Below the pieces are notes generated by a model. The model saw nothing but the letters and a program-made list of their open reading frames with translations. It had not been told where the DNA came from and searched no databases. Positions 7,191 to 13,936 of a stretch of DNA of 17,241 bases are shown one piece after another. The position numbers and the translations under genes were made by a program. Every line of letters starts with the position of its first letter. Within the stretch, counting starts at the first letter, position 1. Source of the DNA: CAXTEJ01 sp964243295 (lineage in GTDB: Bacteria; Actinomycetota; Actinomycetes; Actinomycetales; Angustibacteraceae); contig CAXTEJ010000065.1 in NCBI GenBank assembly GCA_964243295.1, forward strand, positions 1-17,241, given 5' to 3'.

Positions 7191-7493
7191 TCGCTGGGCG
7201 ATCACCTCGTGGTGGTGGATCACCCGCGCCACGATGAACGCCAGCAGCTGCTCGGCGAACTCGGGGTCGAGCCGGGCCTCGTCGGCCAGCCGGTGCAGCC
7301 GGGTGATCTGCTCGCGCTCGCGGTCGAGGTCGGCGGCCGGCAGCGCGTGGGCGGCCTTGAGCTCGCCCACCTGCTCGGTGAGCTTGAAGCGCTCGGCCAG
7401 CAGGTGGATCAGCGCGGCGTCGAGGTTGTCGATGCTGTGCCGCAGCCGGCCCAGCTCGGCGCGGACGTCGGCCCCCTCGCTGGCAGCGCCCAT
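7182..7493 (-). CDS. Chorismate mutase (AroQ type)
   Basis: This 103-residue all-helical enzyme converts chorismate to prephenate on the phenylalanine and tyrosine route. Spacing of catalytic residues matches E. coli chorismate mutase: R18 (RHSID), R35, K46 (GELKAAH), D55, R58 and E59 (DLDRERE). The C-terminal Gln/Glu position needs an alignment to place (candidates near 95-100). ATG at 7493 has GGAGGG seven bases upstream on the minus strand; a GTG one codon earlier is a less well spaced alternative. It is a stand-alone monofunctional domain, not fused to prephenate dehydratase. It is divergent from PNP and is not near other aromatic genes. Confidence 0.9.
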   Translation of the reverse strand: MGAASEGADVRAELGRLRHSIDNLDAALIHLLAERFKLTEQVGELKAAHALPAADLDREREQITRLHRLADEARLDPEFAEQLLAFIVARVIHHHEVIAQRER

Positions 7494-7538
7494 CACGACC
7501 CCCTCCGGCGGCGCCGGGACGGGTCGCCCGACGCGCGC

Positions 7539-7544
7539 AGTCTA
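7539..7544 (-). promoter_or_regulatory. -10 box for the chorismate mutase gene
   Basis: On the minus strand TAGACT lies about 45 bases before the ATG, leaving a leader of about 38 bases that includes the GGAGGG ribosome binding site. It stands back to back with the PNP -10 box across a 12-bp palindrome. Confidence 0.45.
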
Positions 7545-7546
7545 GG

Positions 7547-7558
7547 CGCGCCGGCGCG
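7547..7558. promoter_or_regulatory. 12-bp palindrome, candidate operator (PNP side)
   Basis: CGCGCCGGCGCG is a perfect palindrome placed exactly between the divergent -10 boxes at 7539-7544 and 7559-7564. The identical 12 bases occur again at 13890-13901 before deoC. It could be a site for a nucleoside-responsive repressor; that role is inference, and GC-only palindromes can arise by chance at this base composition. Confidence 0.35.
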
Positions 7559-7564
7559 TAGGGT
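7559..7564 (+). promoter_or_regulatory. Leaderless -10 box for PNP
   Basis: TAGGGT is followed by 7 bases and then the GTG at 7572. No ribosome binding site is present. The same TAGGGTCGGCGC string precedes the phosphohexomutase start at 8447, so two neighbouring genes share one promoter form. Confidence 0.6.
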
Positions 7565-7571
7565 CGGCGCC

Positions 7572-8408
7572 GTGACGACGCCTCCCGCCCCGCGGCTCGA
7601 CGACCCCGCCACCGACCCGTTCGAGGTCGCGGCAGCCGCTGCGGCGGCCCTCGCCCAGGCGACGGGCGTCGGGCGCCACGACGTCGCCCTGGTGCTCGGG
7701 TCGGGCTGGGCCGCCGCGGGCGACCTCGTCGGCGAGACGCTCGCCACGGTGCCCACGACCGACCTGCCGGGCTTTCGCGCCGCTGCGGTCGCCGGCCACA
7801 CCGGCACGGTCCGCTCGGTGGCCGTCGGCGGCACCGGGCGCCGGGCCCTGGTGTTCGGCACCCGCACCCACTTCTACGAGGGGCACGGGGTGCGGGCCGT
7901 CGTCCACGGCGTGCGCACCGCGGCCGCGGCCGGGTGCCGCACGATCGTGCTGACCAACGGCTGCGGCGGCCTCGACCCCTCGTGGTCGCCGGGCACGCCG
8001 GTGCTGATCAGCGACCACATCAACCTGACCGCGGCCTCGCCGATCGAGGGCGCGACCTTCGTCGACCTCACCGACCTCTACTCGCCTCGGCTGCGAGCCC
8101 TGTGCCGCGAGGTCGAGCCCGACCTGCCCGAGGGTGTCTACGTGCAGTTCCGTGGTCCCCACTACGAGACGCCCGCCGAGGTGCGCATGGCCGGGGTGAT
8201 GGGTGGGTCGCTCGTCGGCATGTCGACGACGCTCGAGGCGATCGCCGCGCGCCAGAGCGGCATGGAGGTGCTCGGCATCTCCCTCGTCACGAACCTCGCC
8301 GCGGGCATCAGCGACGCGCCGCTGGCCCACGAGGAGGTGCTGGCCGCCGGCCGCGCCGCCGCCGACCGCTGCGGCCGGATGCTCGCGGACGTCGTCGCCC
8401 GGCTCTGA
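7572..8408 (+). CDS. punA: Purine nucleoside phosphorylase (trimeric class)
   Basis: This 278-residue cytosolic enzyme cleaves purine (deoxy)nucleosides with phosphate to give the base and (deoxy)ribose 1-phosphate. Landmarks of the trimeric family appear in order: LVLGSGW (phosphate-binding Ser), GHTGTV, TRTHFYEGH, TNGCGGLDPSWSPG, LISDHINLT, GPHYETPAEVRM (Glu of the base site), GMSTTLEAIAAR and the LVTNLAAGIS loop carrying the base-binding Asn. The GTG start is set by the TAGGGT box and by the lack of motif sequence upstream. It is followed 38 bases later by the phosphohexomutase gene, which also has its own promoter. The annotation name in mycobacteria is deoD or punA. Confidence 0.95.
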   Translation: MTTPPAPRLDDPATDPFEVAAAAAAALAQATGVGRHDVALVLGSGWAAAGDLVGETLATVPTTDLPGFRAAAVAGHTGTVRSVAVGGTGRRALVFGTRTHFYEGHGVRAVVHGVRTAAAAGCRTIVLTNGCGGLDPSWSPGTPVLISDHINLTAASPIEGATFVDLTDLYSPRLRALCREVEPDLPEGVYVQFRGPHYETPAEVRMAGVMGGSLVGMSTTLEAIAARQSGMEVLGISLVTNLAAGISDAPLAHEEVLAAGRAAADRCGRMLADVVARL

Positions 8409-8434
8409 GCCCGAAGGCGCACCGACGTCGCGGC

Positions 8435-8440
8435 TAGGGT
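8435..8440 (+). promoter_or_regulatory. Leaderless -10 box for the phosphohexomutase gene
   Basis: TAGGGT ends 6 bases before the ATG at 8447, with no Shine-Dalgarno sequence. This suggests the gene can be transcribed independently of PNP. Confidence 0.6.
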
Positions 8441-8446
8441 CGGCGC

Positions 8447-10126
8447 ATGCGCGAGGATCTGCTGACCACCGCCGCCGCCTGGCTGGACGACGACCCCGAC
8501 CCGAGCACCCGGGCCGAGCTGTCCGCGCTGCTCGTGCGGGCCGGCGAGGACGACGCGCAGGCCCAGGCCGACCTCGCCGACCGGTTCGACGGCACCCTGC
8601 AGTTCGGTACAGCCGGCCTGCGCGGCACCCTCGGGGCGGGCCCGAACCGCATGAACCGGGCGGTGGTGATCCGCGCGGCAGCCGGCTTGGCGGCGTACCT
8701 CGGCGAGCTGAGCTCCTCGCCCCGCGTGGTCATCGGGTACGACGCGCGCCACCGCAGCGCCGACTTCGCCCGCGACACCGCAGCGGTCGTGGTGGCCGCC
8801 GGCGGCGAGGCGATGCTGCTGCCCTCGGCGCTGCCCACCCCGGTGCTCGCGTTCGCCGTGCGCCACCTCGGCGCCGACGCCGGGGTCATGGTCACCGCCA
8901 GCCACAACCCGCCGCAGGACAACGGCTACAAAGTCTACCTGGGTGACGGCAGCCAGATCGTCCCGCCCGCCGACGCCGACATCGCGGGCCACATCCAGCA
9001 GGTGGCGGACGTCGGCTCGGTCGCCCGCGTCGACGGCGGCTGGCACGTGCTCGGCGACGACGTGCTCGACGCCTACGTCCGCGAGGTGGCCGACCTCGTC
9101 GAGCCCGACGGCCCGCGCGAGCTGACGGTAGTGCATACGCCGCTGCACGGCGTCGGGCGCGACGTCGTGCTCGCCGCTTTCGAGCGCGCCGGCTTCGCGG
9201 CGCCCCACGTGGTCGCGAGCCAGGGCGACCCCGACCCCGACTTCCCGACCGTCGCCTTCCCCAACCCCGAGGAGTCCGGCGCCATCGACGCCGCGCTCGA
9301 CGCCGCGCGCGAGCAGGGTGCCGACCTGGTGATCGCCAACGACCCGGACGCCGACCGGTGCGCCCTCGCGGTGCCCGATCCCGCGGCCGAGGGTGGCTGG
9401 CGGATGCTGACCGGCGACGAGGTCGGGGTGCTGCTGGGCGTGCACCTGCTCGACCGCGGGGTCGGCGCCGACGCGGTCTTCGCCAGCTCGATCGTCTCCG
9501 GCCGCCAGCTCGCCGCCGTGTGCCGCGCCGCGGGCGTCGAGCACGTGCAGACCCTCACCGGCTTCAAGTGGATCGCGCGCGTGCCGGGCCTGCGCTACGG
9601 CTACGAGGAGGCGCTGGGCTACTGCGTCGCGCCGGACGTGGTGCGCGACAAGGACGGAGTGAGTGCGGCGCTGCTGGCTGCTGAGCTCGCCGCGTCGGCG
9701 CGGGCCGAGGGCCGCACGCTGCTCGACCTGCTGGACGACCTCGCCGTCGCCCACGGCGTGCACCAGACCGGGCAGGCGTCGGTGCGGGTGGCCGACCTCG
9801 CGCTGATCACCGATGCGATGCGCCGGCTGCGCGCTGAGCCGCCGACGGCCTTCGGCTCGGTCGCTGTCATCGCTGTTGACGACCTGCTCGGCGTCGACGA
9901 CCTGCTCGCCGGCGGCGACCTGCCGCCCACCGACGGCCTGCGCTACGAGCTCGCCGACGGCAGCCGGGTGGTGGTGCGCCCCAGCGGCACCGAGCCCAAG
10001 CTCAAGGCCTACCTCGAGGTGGTCGTGCCCGTCGGCCCGCAGGGGCTGCCGGCCGCCCGCGAGCAGGCGGGGCAGGCGCTGACCGAGCTGACGTCGTCCG
10101 TGCGGGAGACGATCGGGCTCGGCTGA
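8447..10126 (+). CDS. pmmB: Alpha-D-phosphohexomutase (phosphomannomutase / phosphoglucomutase / phosphopentomutase type)
   Basis: This 559-residue four-domain enzyme has all catalytic signatures. The phosphoserine loop is VTASHNP (S152), the magnesium loop is DPDADR (299-304), the sugar-binding loop is GYEEALGYC and the phosphate loop is RPSGTEPK (from R511). The long N-terminal segment with TLQFGTAGLRG and the total length match the PmmB/PGM2-like branch, whose members act on hexose 1-phosphates and in some cases on (deoxy)ribose 1-phosphate. Lying directly after PNP and upstream of deoC, a phosphopentomutase role linking deoxyribose 1-phosphate to deoxyribose 5-phosphate is plausible, but this is inference. 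The stop is followed at once by the csoR operator. Confidence 0.92.
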   Translation: MREDLLTTAAAWLDDDPDPSTRAELSALLVRAGEDDAQAQADLADRFDGTLQFGTAGLRGTLGAGPNRMNRAVVIRAAAGLAAYLGELSSSPRVVIGYDARHRSADFARDTAAVVVAAGGEAMLLPSALPTPVLAFAVRHLGADAGVMVTASHNPPQDNGYKVYLGDGSQIVPPADADIAGHIQQVADVGSVARVDGGWHVLGDDVLDAYVREVADLVEPDGPRELTVVHTPLHGVGRDVVLAAFERAGFAAPHVVASQGDPDPDFPTVAFPNPEESGAIDAALDAAREQGADLVIANDPDADRCALAVPDPAAEGGWRMLTGDEVGVLLGVHLLDRGVGADAVFASSIVSGRQLAAVCRAAGVEHVQTLTGFKWIARVPGLRYGYEEALGYCVAPDVVRDKDGVSAALLAAELAASARAEGRTLLDLLDDLAVAHGVHQTGQASVRVADLALITDAMRRLRAEPPTAFGSVAVIAVDDLLGVDDLLAGGDLPPTDGLRYELADGSRVVVRPSGTEPKLKAYLEVVVPVGPQGLPAAREQAGQALTELTSSVRETIGLG

Positions 10127-10130
10127 TGGA

Positions 10131-10168
10131 TACCCCCGGGGGGTTGTGCTCCTTACCCCCCGGGGGTA
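10131..10168. promoter_or_regulatory. Twin CsoR-type copper operator
   Basis: Two GC palindromes, TACCCCCGGGGGGTT (10131-10145) and TTACCCCCCGGGGGTA (10153-10168), are inverted copies of each other with one mismatch over 15 bases. The TACCCC/GGGGTA form is that of known CsoR operators. The first site touches the -35 element and the second overlaps the first bases of the -10 box, so bound repressor would block RNA polymerase at both. Confidence 0.85.
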
Positions 10169-10172
10169 CCGT
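10144..10172 (+). promoter_or_regulatory. Promoter of the csoR-copZ-copA operon
   Basis: TTGTGC (10144-10149) and TACCGT (10167-10172) are 17 bases apart, the ideal spacing. TACCGT ends 7 bases before the ATG at 10180, so the transcript is probably leaderless. This also argues for the 10180 start rather than the in-frame ATG at 10126, which lies upstream of the promoter. Confidence 0.7.
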
Positions 10173-10179
10173 GGTCGGC

Positions 10180-10524
10180 ATGGGTGACGACAGGGAGGCC
10201 GCCGGGCCGGCGCCGCGCGTGGACGTGGTCCACGTGATGGCGACCCCCGGCTACGCGGGCAGCAAGGACGCCCACCTCAAGCGGCTGCGACGCATCGAGG
10301 GACAGGTGCGCGGCCTGCAGCGGCAGGTCGAGAGCGACACCTACTGCATCGACGTGCTCACCCAGGTGAGCGCGGCCACCCGCGCGCTCGAGGCCTTCGC
10401 CCTCGGGCTGCTCGACGAGCACCTGCACCACTGCGTGAGCGACGCCGTCGCCCGCGGCGGTGACGAGGCCGACGCCAAGATCAAAGAGGCGTCGGCCGCC
10501 ATCGCACGCCTCGTGCGTTCTTGA
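10180..10524 (+). CDS. csoR: Copper-sensing repressor CsoR
   Basis: This 114-residue helical repressor belongs to the CsoR/RcnR family. The HLKRLRRIEGQVRGLQR stretch (from residue 32) is the DNA-binding helix region. The Cu(I) ligands C56, H81 and C85 keep the exact C-x24-H-x3-C spacing of M. tuberculosis CsoR (C36, H61, C65). This makes copper the likely signal, rather than nickel or formaldehyde as in RcnR and FrmR. Copper binding releases the protein from the operator, allowing expression of the chaperone and pump. copZ follows 20 bases later in the same operon, and the twin operator just upstream implies autoregulation. Confidence 0.95.
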   Translation: MGDDREAAGPAPRVDVVHVMATPGYAGSKDAHLKRLRRIEGQVRGLQRQVESDTYCIDVLTQVSAATRALEAFALGLLDEHLHHCVSDAVARGGDEADAKIKEASAAIARLVRS

Positions 10525-10544
10525 ATCCCGGCAAGGAGACCATG

Positions 10545-10769
10545 ATGAGTGAGACCACCACGACCTACCGCGTCGCGGGCATGACCTGCGACCACTGCGT
10601 CGGCGCGGTCACCGGCGAGCTGTCCCAGGTGCCGGGTGTGACCGACGTCCACGTCGAGCTGGTGGCCGGCGGCGCCTCGGCCGTCACCGTGCGATCTGCC
10701 GACCCACTCGAGACCGCGGCGGTCGCGGCGGCCGTCGACGAGGCCGGCTACGAGCTCGTGGCGTCCTGA
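10545..10769 (+). CDS. copZ: Copper chaperone CopZ, heavy-metal-associated domain protein
   Basis: This 74-residue single HMA domain has a ferredoxin-like fold and the metal motif GMTCDHC near the N-terminus. The two cysteines bind Cu(I) for delivery to the P-type ATPase and probably also to CsoR. Of two consecutive ATG codons, 10545 is preferred because AAGGAG (10533-10538) is 6 bases away; 10542 would leave only 3. The ending DEAGYEL is the usual last strand of the family. It lies between csoR and copA with gaps of about 20 bases on each side, consistent with one transcript. Confidence 0.93.
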   Translation: MSETTTTYRVAGMTCDHCVGAVTGELSQVPGVTDVHVELVAGGASAVTVRSADPLETAAVAAAVDEAGYELVAS

Positions 10770-10791
10770 GCACGCCGCCGCGGGACGCCTC

Positions 10792-13056
10792 ATGACCACG
10801 ACCGCCGCTCGAGTGCTGGACGACGGCGCCGGCCAGCCCGCCAGCCAGGTCGTCGATCTCGCCATCGGCGGCATGACCTGCGCCTCGTGCGCCATGCGCG
10901 TGGAGAAGAAGCTCAACCGCATGGCAGGCGTCAGCGCCACGGTCAACTACGCGACCGAGAAGGCGCGCGTGACCTACGCCGGCGACGTCACGACCGACCA
11001 GCTCGTCGCCACCGTCGCGGCCACCGGCTACACCGCAGCGCTGCCACCGCCGCCGACCATGCGCCCGGACGCCGGCGCCGCCCAGCCGGCTGACCCGCTG
11101 CGGCAGCGGGTGCTCGTGAGCGCCTCGCTGGCGCTGCCCGTCCTGCTGCTGTCGATGGTGCCGGCGCTGCAGGTCGAGAGCTGGCAGTGGGCCTGCCTGA
11201 CGCTGGCGGCCCCGGTCGCCGTGTGGGGCGCGTGGCCGTTCCACCGCGCCGCATGGACCAACCTGCGCCACGGCGCGGCGACCATGGACACCCTGGTGTC
11301 GGTGGGCGTGCTCGCCGCCTTCGGCTGGTCGCTGTACGCACTGTTCGTGGGCGACGCCGGCCAGCCCGGCATGTCGATGCCCTTCACGCTGCTGCCCGAC
11401 CGCGAGCGCGGCGGGGACGAGCTCTACCTCGAGGTCGCCTCAGCCGTCACCGTCTTCCTGCTCGCCGGCCGCTACGCCGAGGCCCGCGCCAAGCGCCGGT
11501 CCGGCGCCGCGCTGCGGGCGCTGCTCGACCTCGGGGCCAAGGACGTCGCGCTGCTGCACGCCGGCGTCGAGACCCGCGTGCCCGTCGCCCTGCTCGCGGT
11601 CGGCGACGAGTTCGTGGTCCGGCCCGGCGAGAGGGTCGCCACCGACGGCACGGTCGTGGCGGGGGCCTCGGCCCTCGACGTCTCGATGCTGACCGGTGAG
11701 CCCGTGCCCGTCGAGGTGACGCCGGGCGAGCCGGTGACCGGCGGCACGGTGAGCACCGGCGGGCGGATCGTCGTCCGGGCGACGCGGGTGGGTGGCGACA
11801 CCCAGCTGGCGCAGCTGGCGCGGCTCGTCGAGGACGCCCAGAACGGCAAGGCGCAGGTGCAGCGCCTCGCCGACCGGGTGTCGAGCGTCTTCGTGCCCGT
11901 CGTCATCGTGCTGGCACTCGCCACGTTGGCGTTCTGGCTGCTGCGCGGCGCCGGCGCCGACACGGCGTTCACCGCGGCGGTGGCCGTGCTGATCATCGCC
12001 TGCCCGTGCGCCCTGGGCCTCGCCACGCCCACCGCCCTGATGGTCGGCACCGGCCGCGGCGCACAGCTCGGGCTGCTGATCAAGGGCCCCGAGGTGCTCG
12101 AGCAGACCCGCCGCGTCGACACCGTCGTCCTCGACAAGACCGGCACGGTCACCACCGGCCGCATGAGCCTGCTGGACGTCGTCCCCGCGGTCGGCACCTC
12201 GCCCGCCGACGTGCTCCGGCTGGCCGGGGCCCTCGAGGACGCCTCCGAGCACCCGGTCGGCCGCGCCGTGGCCGCGGCCGCCGCTGCCCAGGCGCCGCTG
12301 CCGCCGGTCGAGAGGTTCGCCAGCACGCAGGGGGAAGGCGTGACCGGTGTGGTCGACGGGCACGCCGTCGTGGCCGGCCGCCGCAGCTGGCTGGAGGCGC
12401 ACCGGTCGCTACGAGCACCCGCCGAGCTGGTCGCCGCCGCCGACGATGCCGAGACCGCCGGCCGCACAGCGGTCTGGGTCGGGTGGGACGACGAGGTCCG
12501 CGGTGTGCTGGTGGTCGCCGACACCGTCAAGCCGTCCAGCGCCGAGGCCGTCACCCGGTTGCGTGCGCTGGGCCTGCGCCCGGTGCTGCTCACCGGAGAC
12601 AACCGCGGCGCCGCGCTCGCCGTCGCGGCAGCCGTGGGCATCGCCCCTGACGACGTGGTGGCCGGGGTGCTGCCGGCGGGGAAGGTGGCGGCGGTGCGGG
12701 CGCTGCAGCGGCAGGGGCGTGTCGTCGCCATGGTGGGCGACGGGGTCAACGACGCGGCCGCCCTCGCCCAGGCCGACCTGGGCCTCGCGATGGGCACCGG
12801 CAGCGACGTCGCGATCGAGGCGTCCGACCTCACGCTCGTGCGCGCCGACCTCCTCGCCGCCGCGGACGCCATCCGGCTCGCCCGCCGCACGCTCGCCACC
12901 ATCAAGGGCAACCTGGTGTGGGCGTTCGGCTACAACGTCGCGGCGCTGCCGCTCGCCGCCGCCGGGCTGCTCAACCCGCTCATCGCGGGCGCGGCCATGG
13001 CCCTGTCGAGCGTCTTCGTCGTCACCAACAGCCTGCGGCTGCGGCGCTTCGTGTGA
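10792..13056 (+). CDS. copA: Copper-exporting P1B-type ATPase CopA
   Basis: This 754-residue membrane pump exports Cu(I) using ATP. It has one N-terminal HMA domain with MTCASC (28-33), then hydrophobic segments from about residue 105. The actuator loop has TGEP (T301-E303), the transmembrane metal site is CPC (404-406), the phosphorylation motif is DKTGT (D448), the nucleotide-domain HP motif is SEHPVG (H487) and the hinge is GDGVND (649-654). The final membrane helices contain YN and MALSS, as expected for Cu(I) selectivity. Length is normal. The start has only a weak GGGA upstream, so translation probably relies on the operon context. The stop lies at the edge of a tandem-repeat block. Confidence 0.95.
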   Translation: MTTTAARVLDDGAGQPASQVVDLAIGGMTCASCAMRVEKKLNRMAGVSATVNYATEKARVTYAGDVTTDQLVATVAATGYTAALPPPPTMRPDAGAAQPADPLRQRVLVSASLALPVLLLSMVPALQVESWQWACLTLAAPVAVWGAWPFHRAAWTNLRHGAATMDTLVSVGVLAAFGWSLYALFVGDAGQPGMSMPFTLLPDRERGGDELYLEVASAVTVFLLAGRYAEARAKRRSGAALRALLDLGAKDVALLHAGVETRVPVALLAVGDEFVVRPGERVATDGTVVAGASALDVSMLTGEPVPVEVTPGEPVTGGTVSTGGRIVVRATRVGGDTQLAQLARLVEDAQNGKAQVQRLADRVSSVFVPVVIVLALATLAFWLLRGAGADTAFTAAVAVLIIACPCALGLATPTALMVGTGRGAQLGLLIKGPEVLEQTRRVDTVVLDKTGTVTTGRMSLLDVVPAVGTSPADVLRLAGALEDASEHPVGRAVAAAAAAQAPLPPVERFASTQGEGVTGVVDGHAVVAGRRSWLEAHRSLRAPAELVAAADDAETAGRTAVWVGWDDEVRGVLVVADTVKPSSAEAVTRLRALGLRPVLLTGDNRGAALAVAAAVGIAPDDVVAGVLPAGKVAAVRALQRQGRVVAMVGDGVNDAAALAQADLGLAMGTGSDVAIEASDLTLVRADLLAAADAIRLARRTLATIKGNLVWAFGYNVAALPLAAAGLLNPLIAGAAMALSSVFVVTNSLRLRRFV

Positions 13057-13057
13057 G

Positions 13058-13146
13058 CAATCCCGGCCCACCGCGATCATGCGATCCCGGCCCGCCGAGA
13101 TCATGCGATCTTCGCCCGCCGTGATCATGCGATCCCGGCCCGTCGG
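13058..13146. repeat. 24-bp tandem repeats after copA
   Basis: Three 24-base units begin at 13075, 13099 and 13123, each opening with GATCATGCGATC and continuing with a CCGGCCCGCCG-like half. A partial, degenerate unit precedes them and abuts the copA stop codon. The middle unit carries TTCG in place of CCGG. Each full unit holds two GATC sites. The block ends 10 bases before the converging GNAT gene's stop, so it fills the whole gap and may act in transcript termination or as a dispersed intergenic element. Confidence 0.9.
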
Positions 13147-13155
13147 TGTGGCGCG

Positions 13156-13653
13156 TCAGTCGGCGTCGAGCCGGTAGTCGACGGTGTCACCGTGGTCGGC
13201 GGCGAGCTGGAAGCCCGCGGCCTCGAGCGCCCTGCGGGAGGCGGCGTTGTCCGCCAGCACCGCGTGGGCGACGACGGACCGCACCTGCGGCTGCACCGAC
13301 AGCCAGCCCGCGAGCAGCCGCACGACCTCGCGCCCGACTCCGCGTCCTCGCGCCGACGGCGCCAGCCCGAAGCCGAGCTCGACCTCGCCGTCGTCCGACA
13401 CCGGGCCGTGGACGCCGCAGTCCCCGACGACCTCTCCCTGGACGACGACCCACCAGCCAGGTGGCCGGCCCTGCCCCAGCGCCAGCCGCAGGCAGTCGGC
13501 GGTGTCGTCGTGCGGGTAGTCGGGGGCGAGAGCGAGATCGCTGGGCCGGACGCCGTCCAGCACCGCCTGCGCCTGCGTGGCTGTCGCCGGCTGCAGCAGG
13601 ACCCGCGGCCCTTCGACTGCCCCAGGGACGAGAACTCGGTCGTCGGCGCTCAT
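13156..13653 (-). CDS. GNAT family N-acetyltransferase (RimJ-like)
   Basis: This 165-residue acetyltransferase has the GNAT core strand VELGFGLAPSARGRGVG (residues 91-107). The R-G-R-G-V-G turn binds the pyrophosphate of acetyl-CoA. The later DNAASRRALEAAGF (135-148) is the signature of the RimJ/RimL branch, which acetylates protein N-termini, ribosomal proteins or small amines. The substrate here is unknown. The ATG at 13653 is chosen because a TAGCGT box lies 7 bases upstream; a longer in-frame reading runs through repeat DNA and is not credible. The gene stands alone between two tandem-repeat blocks, converging with copA and divergent from deoC. Confidence 0.85.
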   Translation of the reverse strand: MSADDRVLVPGAVEGPRVLLQPATATQAQAVLDGVRPSDLALAPDYPHDDTADCLRLALGQGRPPGWWVVVQGEVVGDCGVHGPVSDDGEVELGFGLAPSARGRGVGREVVRLLAGWLSVQPQVRSVVAHAVLADNAASRRALEAAGFQLAADHGDTVDYRLDAD

Positions 13654-13660
13654 GGCCCTG

Positions 13661-13666
13661 ACGCTA
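13661..13666 (-). promoter_or_regulatory. Leaderless -10 box for the GNAT gene
   Basis: Minus-strand TAGCGT is followed by 7 bases and the ATG at 13653. No ribosome binding site is present. Confidence 0.55.
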
Positions 13667-13740
13667 GCGAAGCACCCTGCCTCGCAGGCCAGCCGGCAGG
13701 TGGGTGACGATGCCCCATTGCGCCGACGTCGACCAGCTGG

Positions 13741-13848
13741 CCCGGGCGAACCGCCGACCTGCCCAGGCGAACCACCGACCTTCCGGGCGAACCGTGCACC
13801 CGCCCGGGCGCACCGTGCACCGACCCGGGCGACCGGTCGGCCTGCGTC
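13741..13848. repeat. Degenerate 20-21-bp tandem repeats between the GNAT gene and deoC
   Basis: Five units share the core GGCGAACC or a close variant, starting at 13745, 13766, 13786, 13807 and 13828, with spacings of 21, 20, 21 and 21 bases. Each is preceded by CCCGG or a similar string and followed by a GACC/CACC element. The near-helical period of two turns puts all cores on one DNA face. No protein-coding reading is convincing here. The rest of the 13654-13936 gap holds the two flanking promoters and the 13890 palindrome. Confidence 0.8.
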
Positions 13849-13889
13849 GGTGGGTCCGCAGCCGGGCCGGGCGACGGGACGGCAGGCAG

Positions 13890-13901
13890 CGCGCCGGCGC
13901 G
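13890..13901. promoter_or_regulatory. 12-bp palindrome, candidate operator (deoC side)
   Basis: CGCGCCGGCGCG, identical to the site at 7547-7558, lies 23 bases upstream of the deoC -10 box, near the expected -35 position. The immediately following bases repeat part of the motif (GCCGGCG). Confidence 0.35.
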
Positions 13902-13924
13902 CCGGCGGCTCCTCGCCGCGGTGA

Positions 13925-13930
13925 CAGGAT
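13925..13930 (+). promoter_or_regulatory. Leaderless -10 box for deoC
   Basis: CAGGAT ends 6 bases before the ATG at 13937, with no ribosome binding site. The same form, CAGGAT, precedes the uridine-kinase-like gene at 15087. Confidence 0.5.
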
Positions 13931-13936
13931 GAGCCC

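Noticed and set aside
10126..10179. Upstream in-frame ATG extending CsoR by 18 residues
   Set aside because: The extension would be encoded by the operator and promoter themselves. The -10 box TACCGT lies 7 bases before the ATG at 10180, which fits the family length.
13058..13146. CRISPR array
   Set aside because: Units are directly adjacent without unique spacers and no cas genes are nearby, so this is a plain tandem repeat. The 13741-13848 block fails for the same reason.
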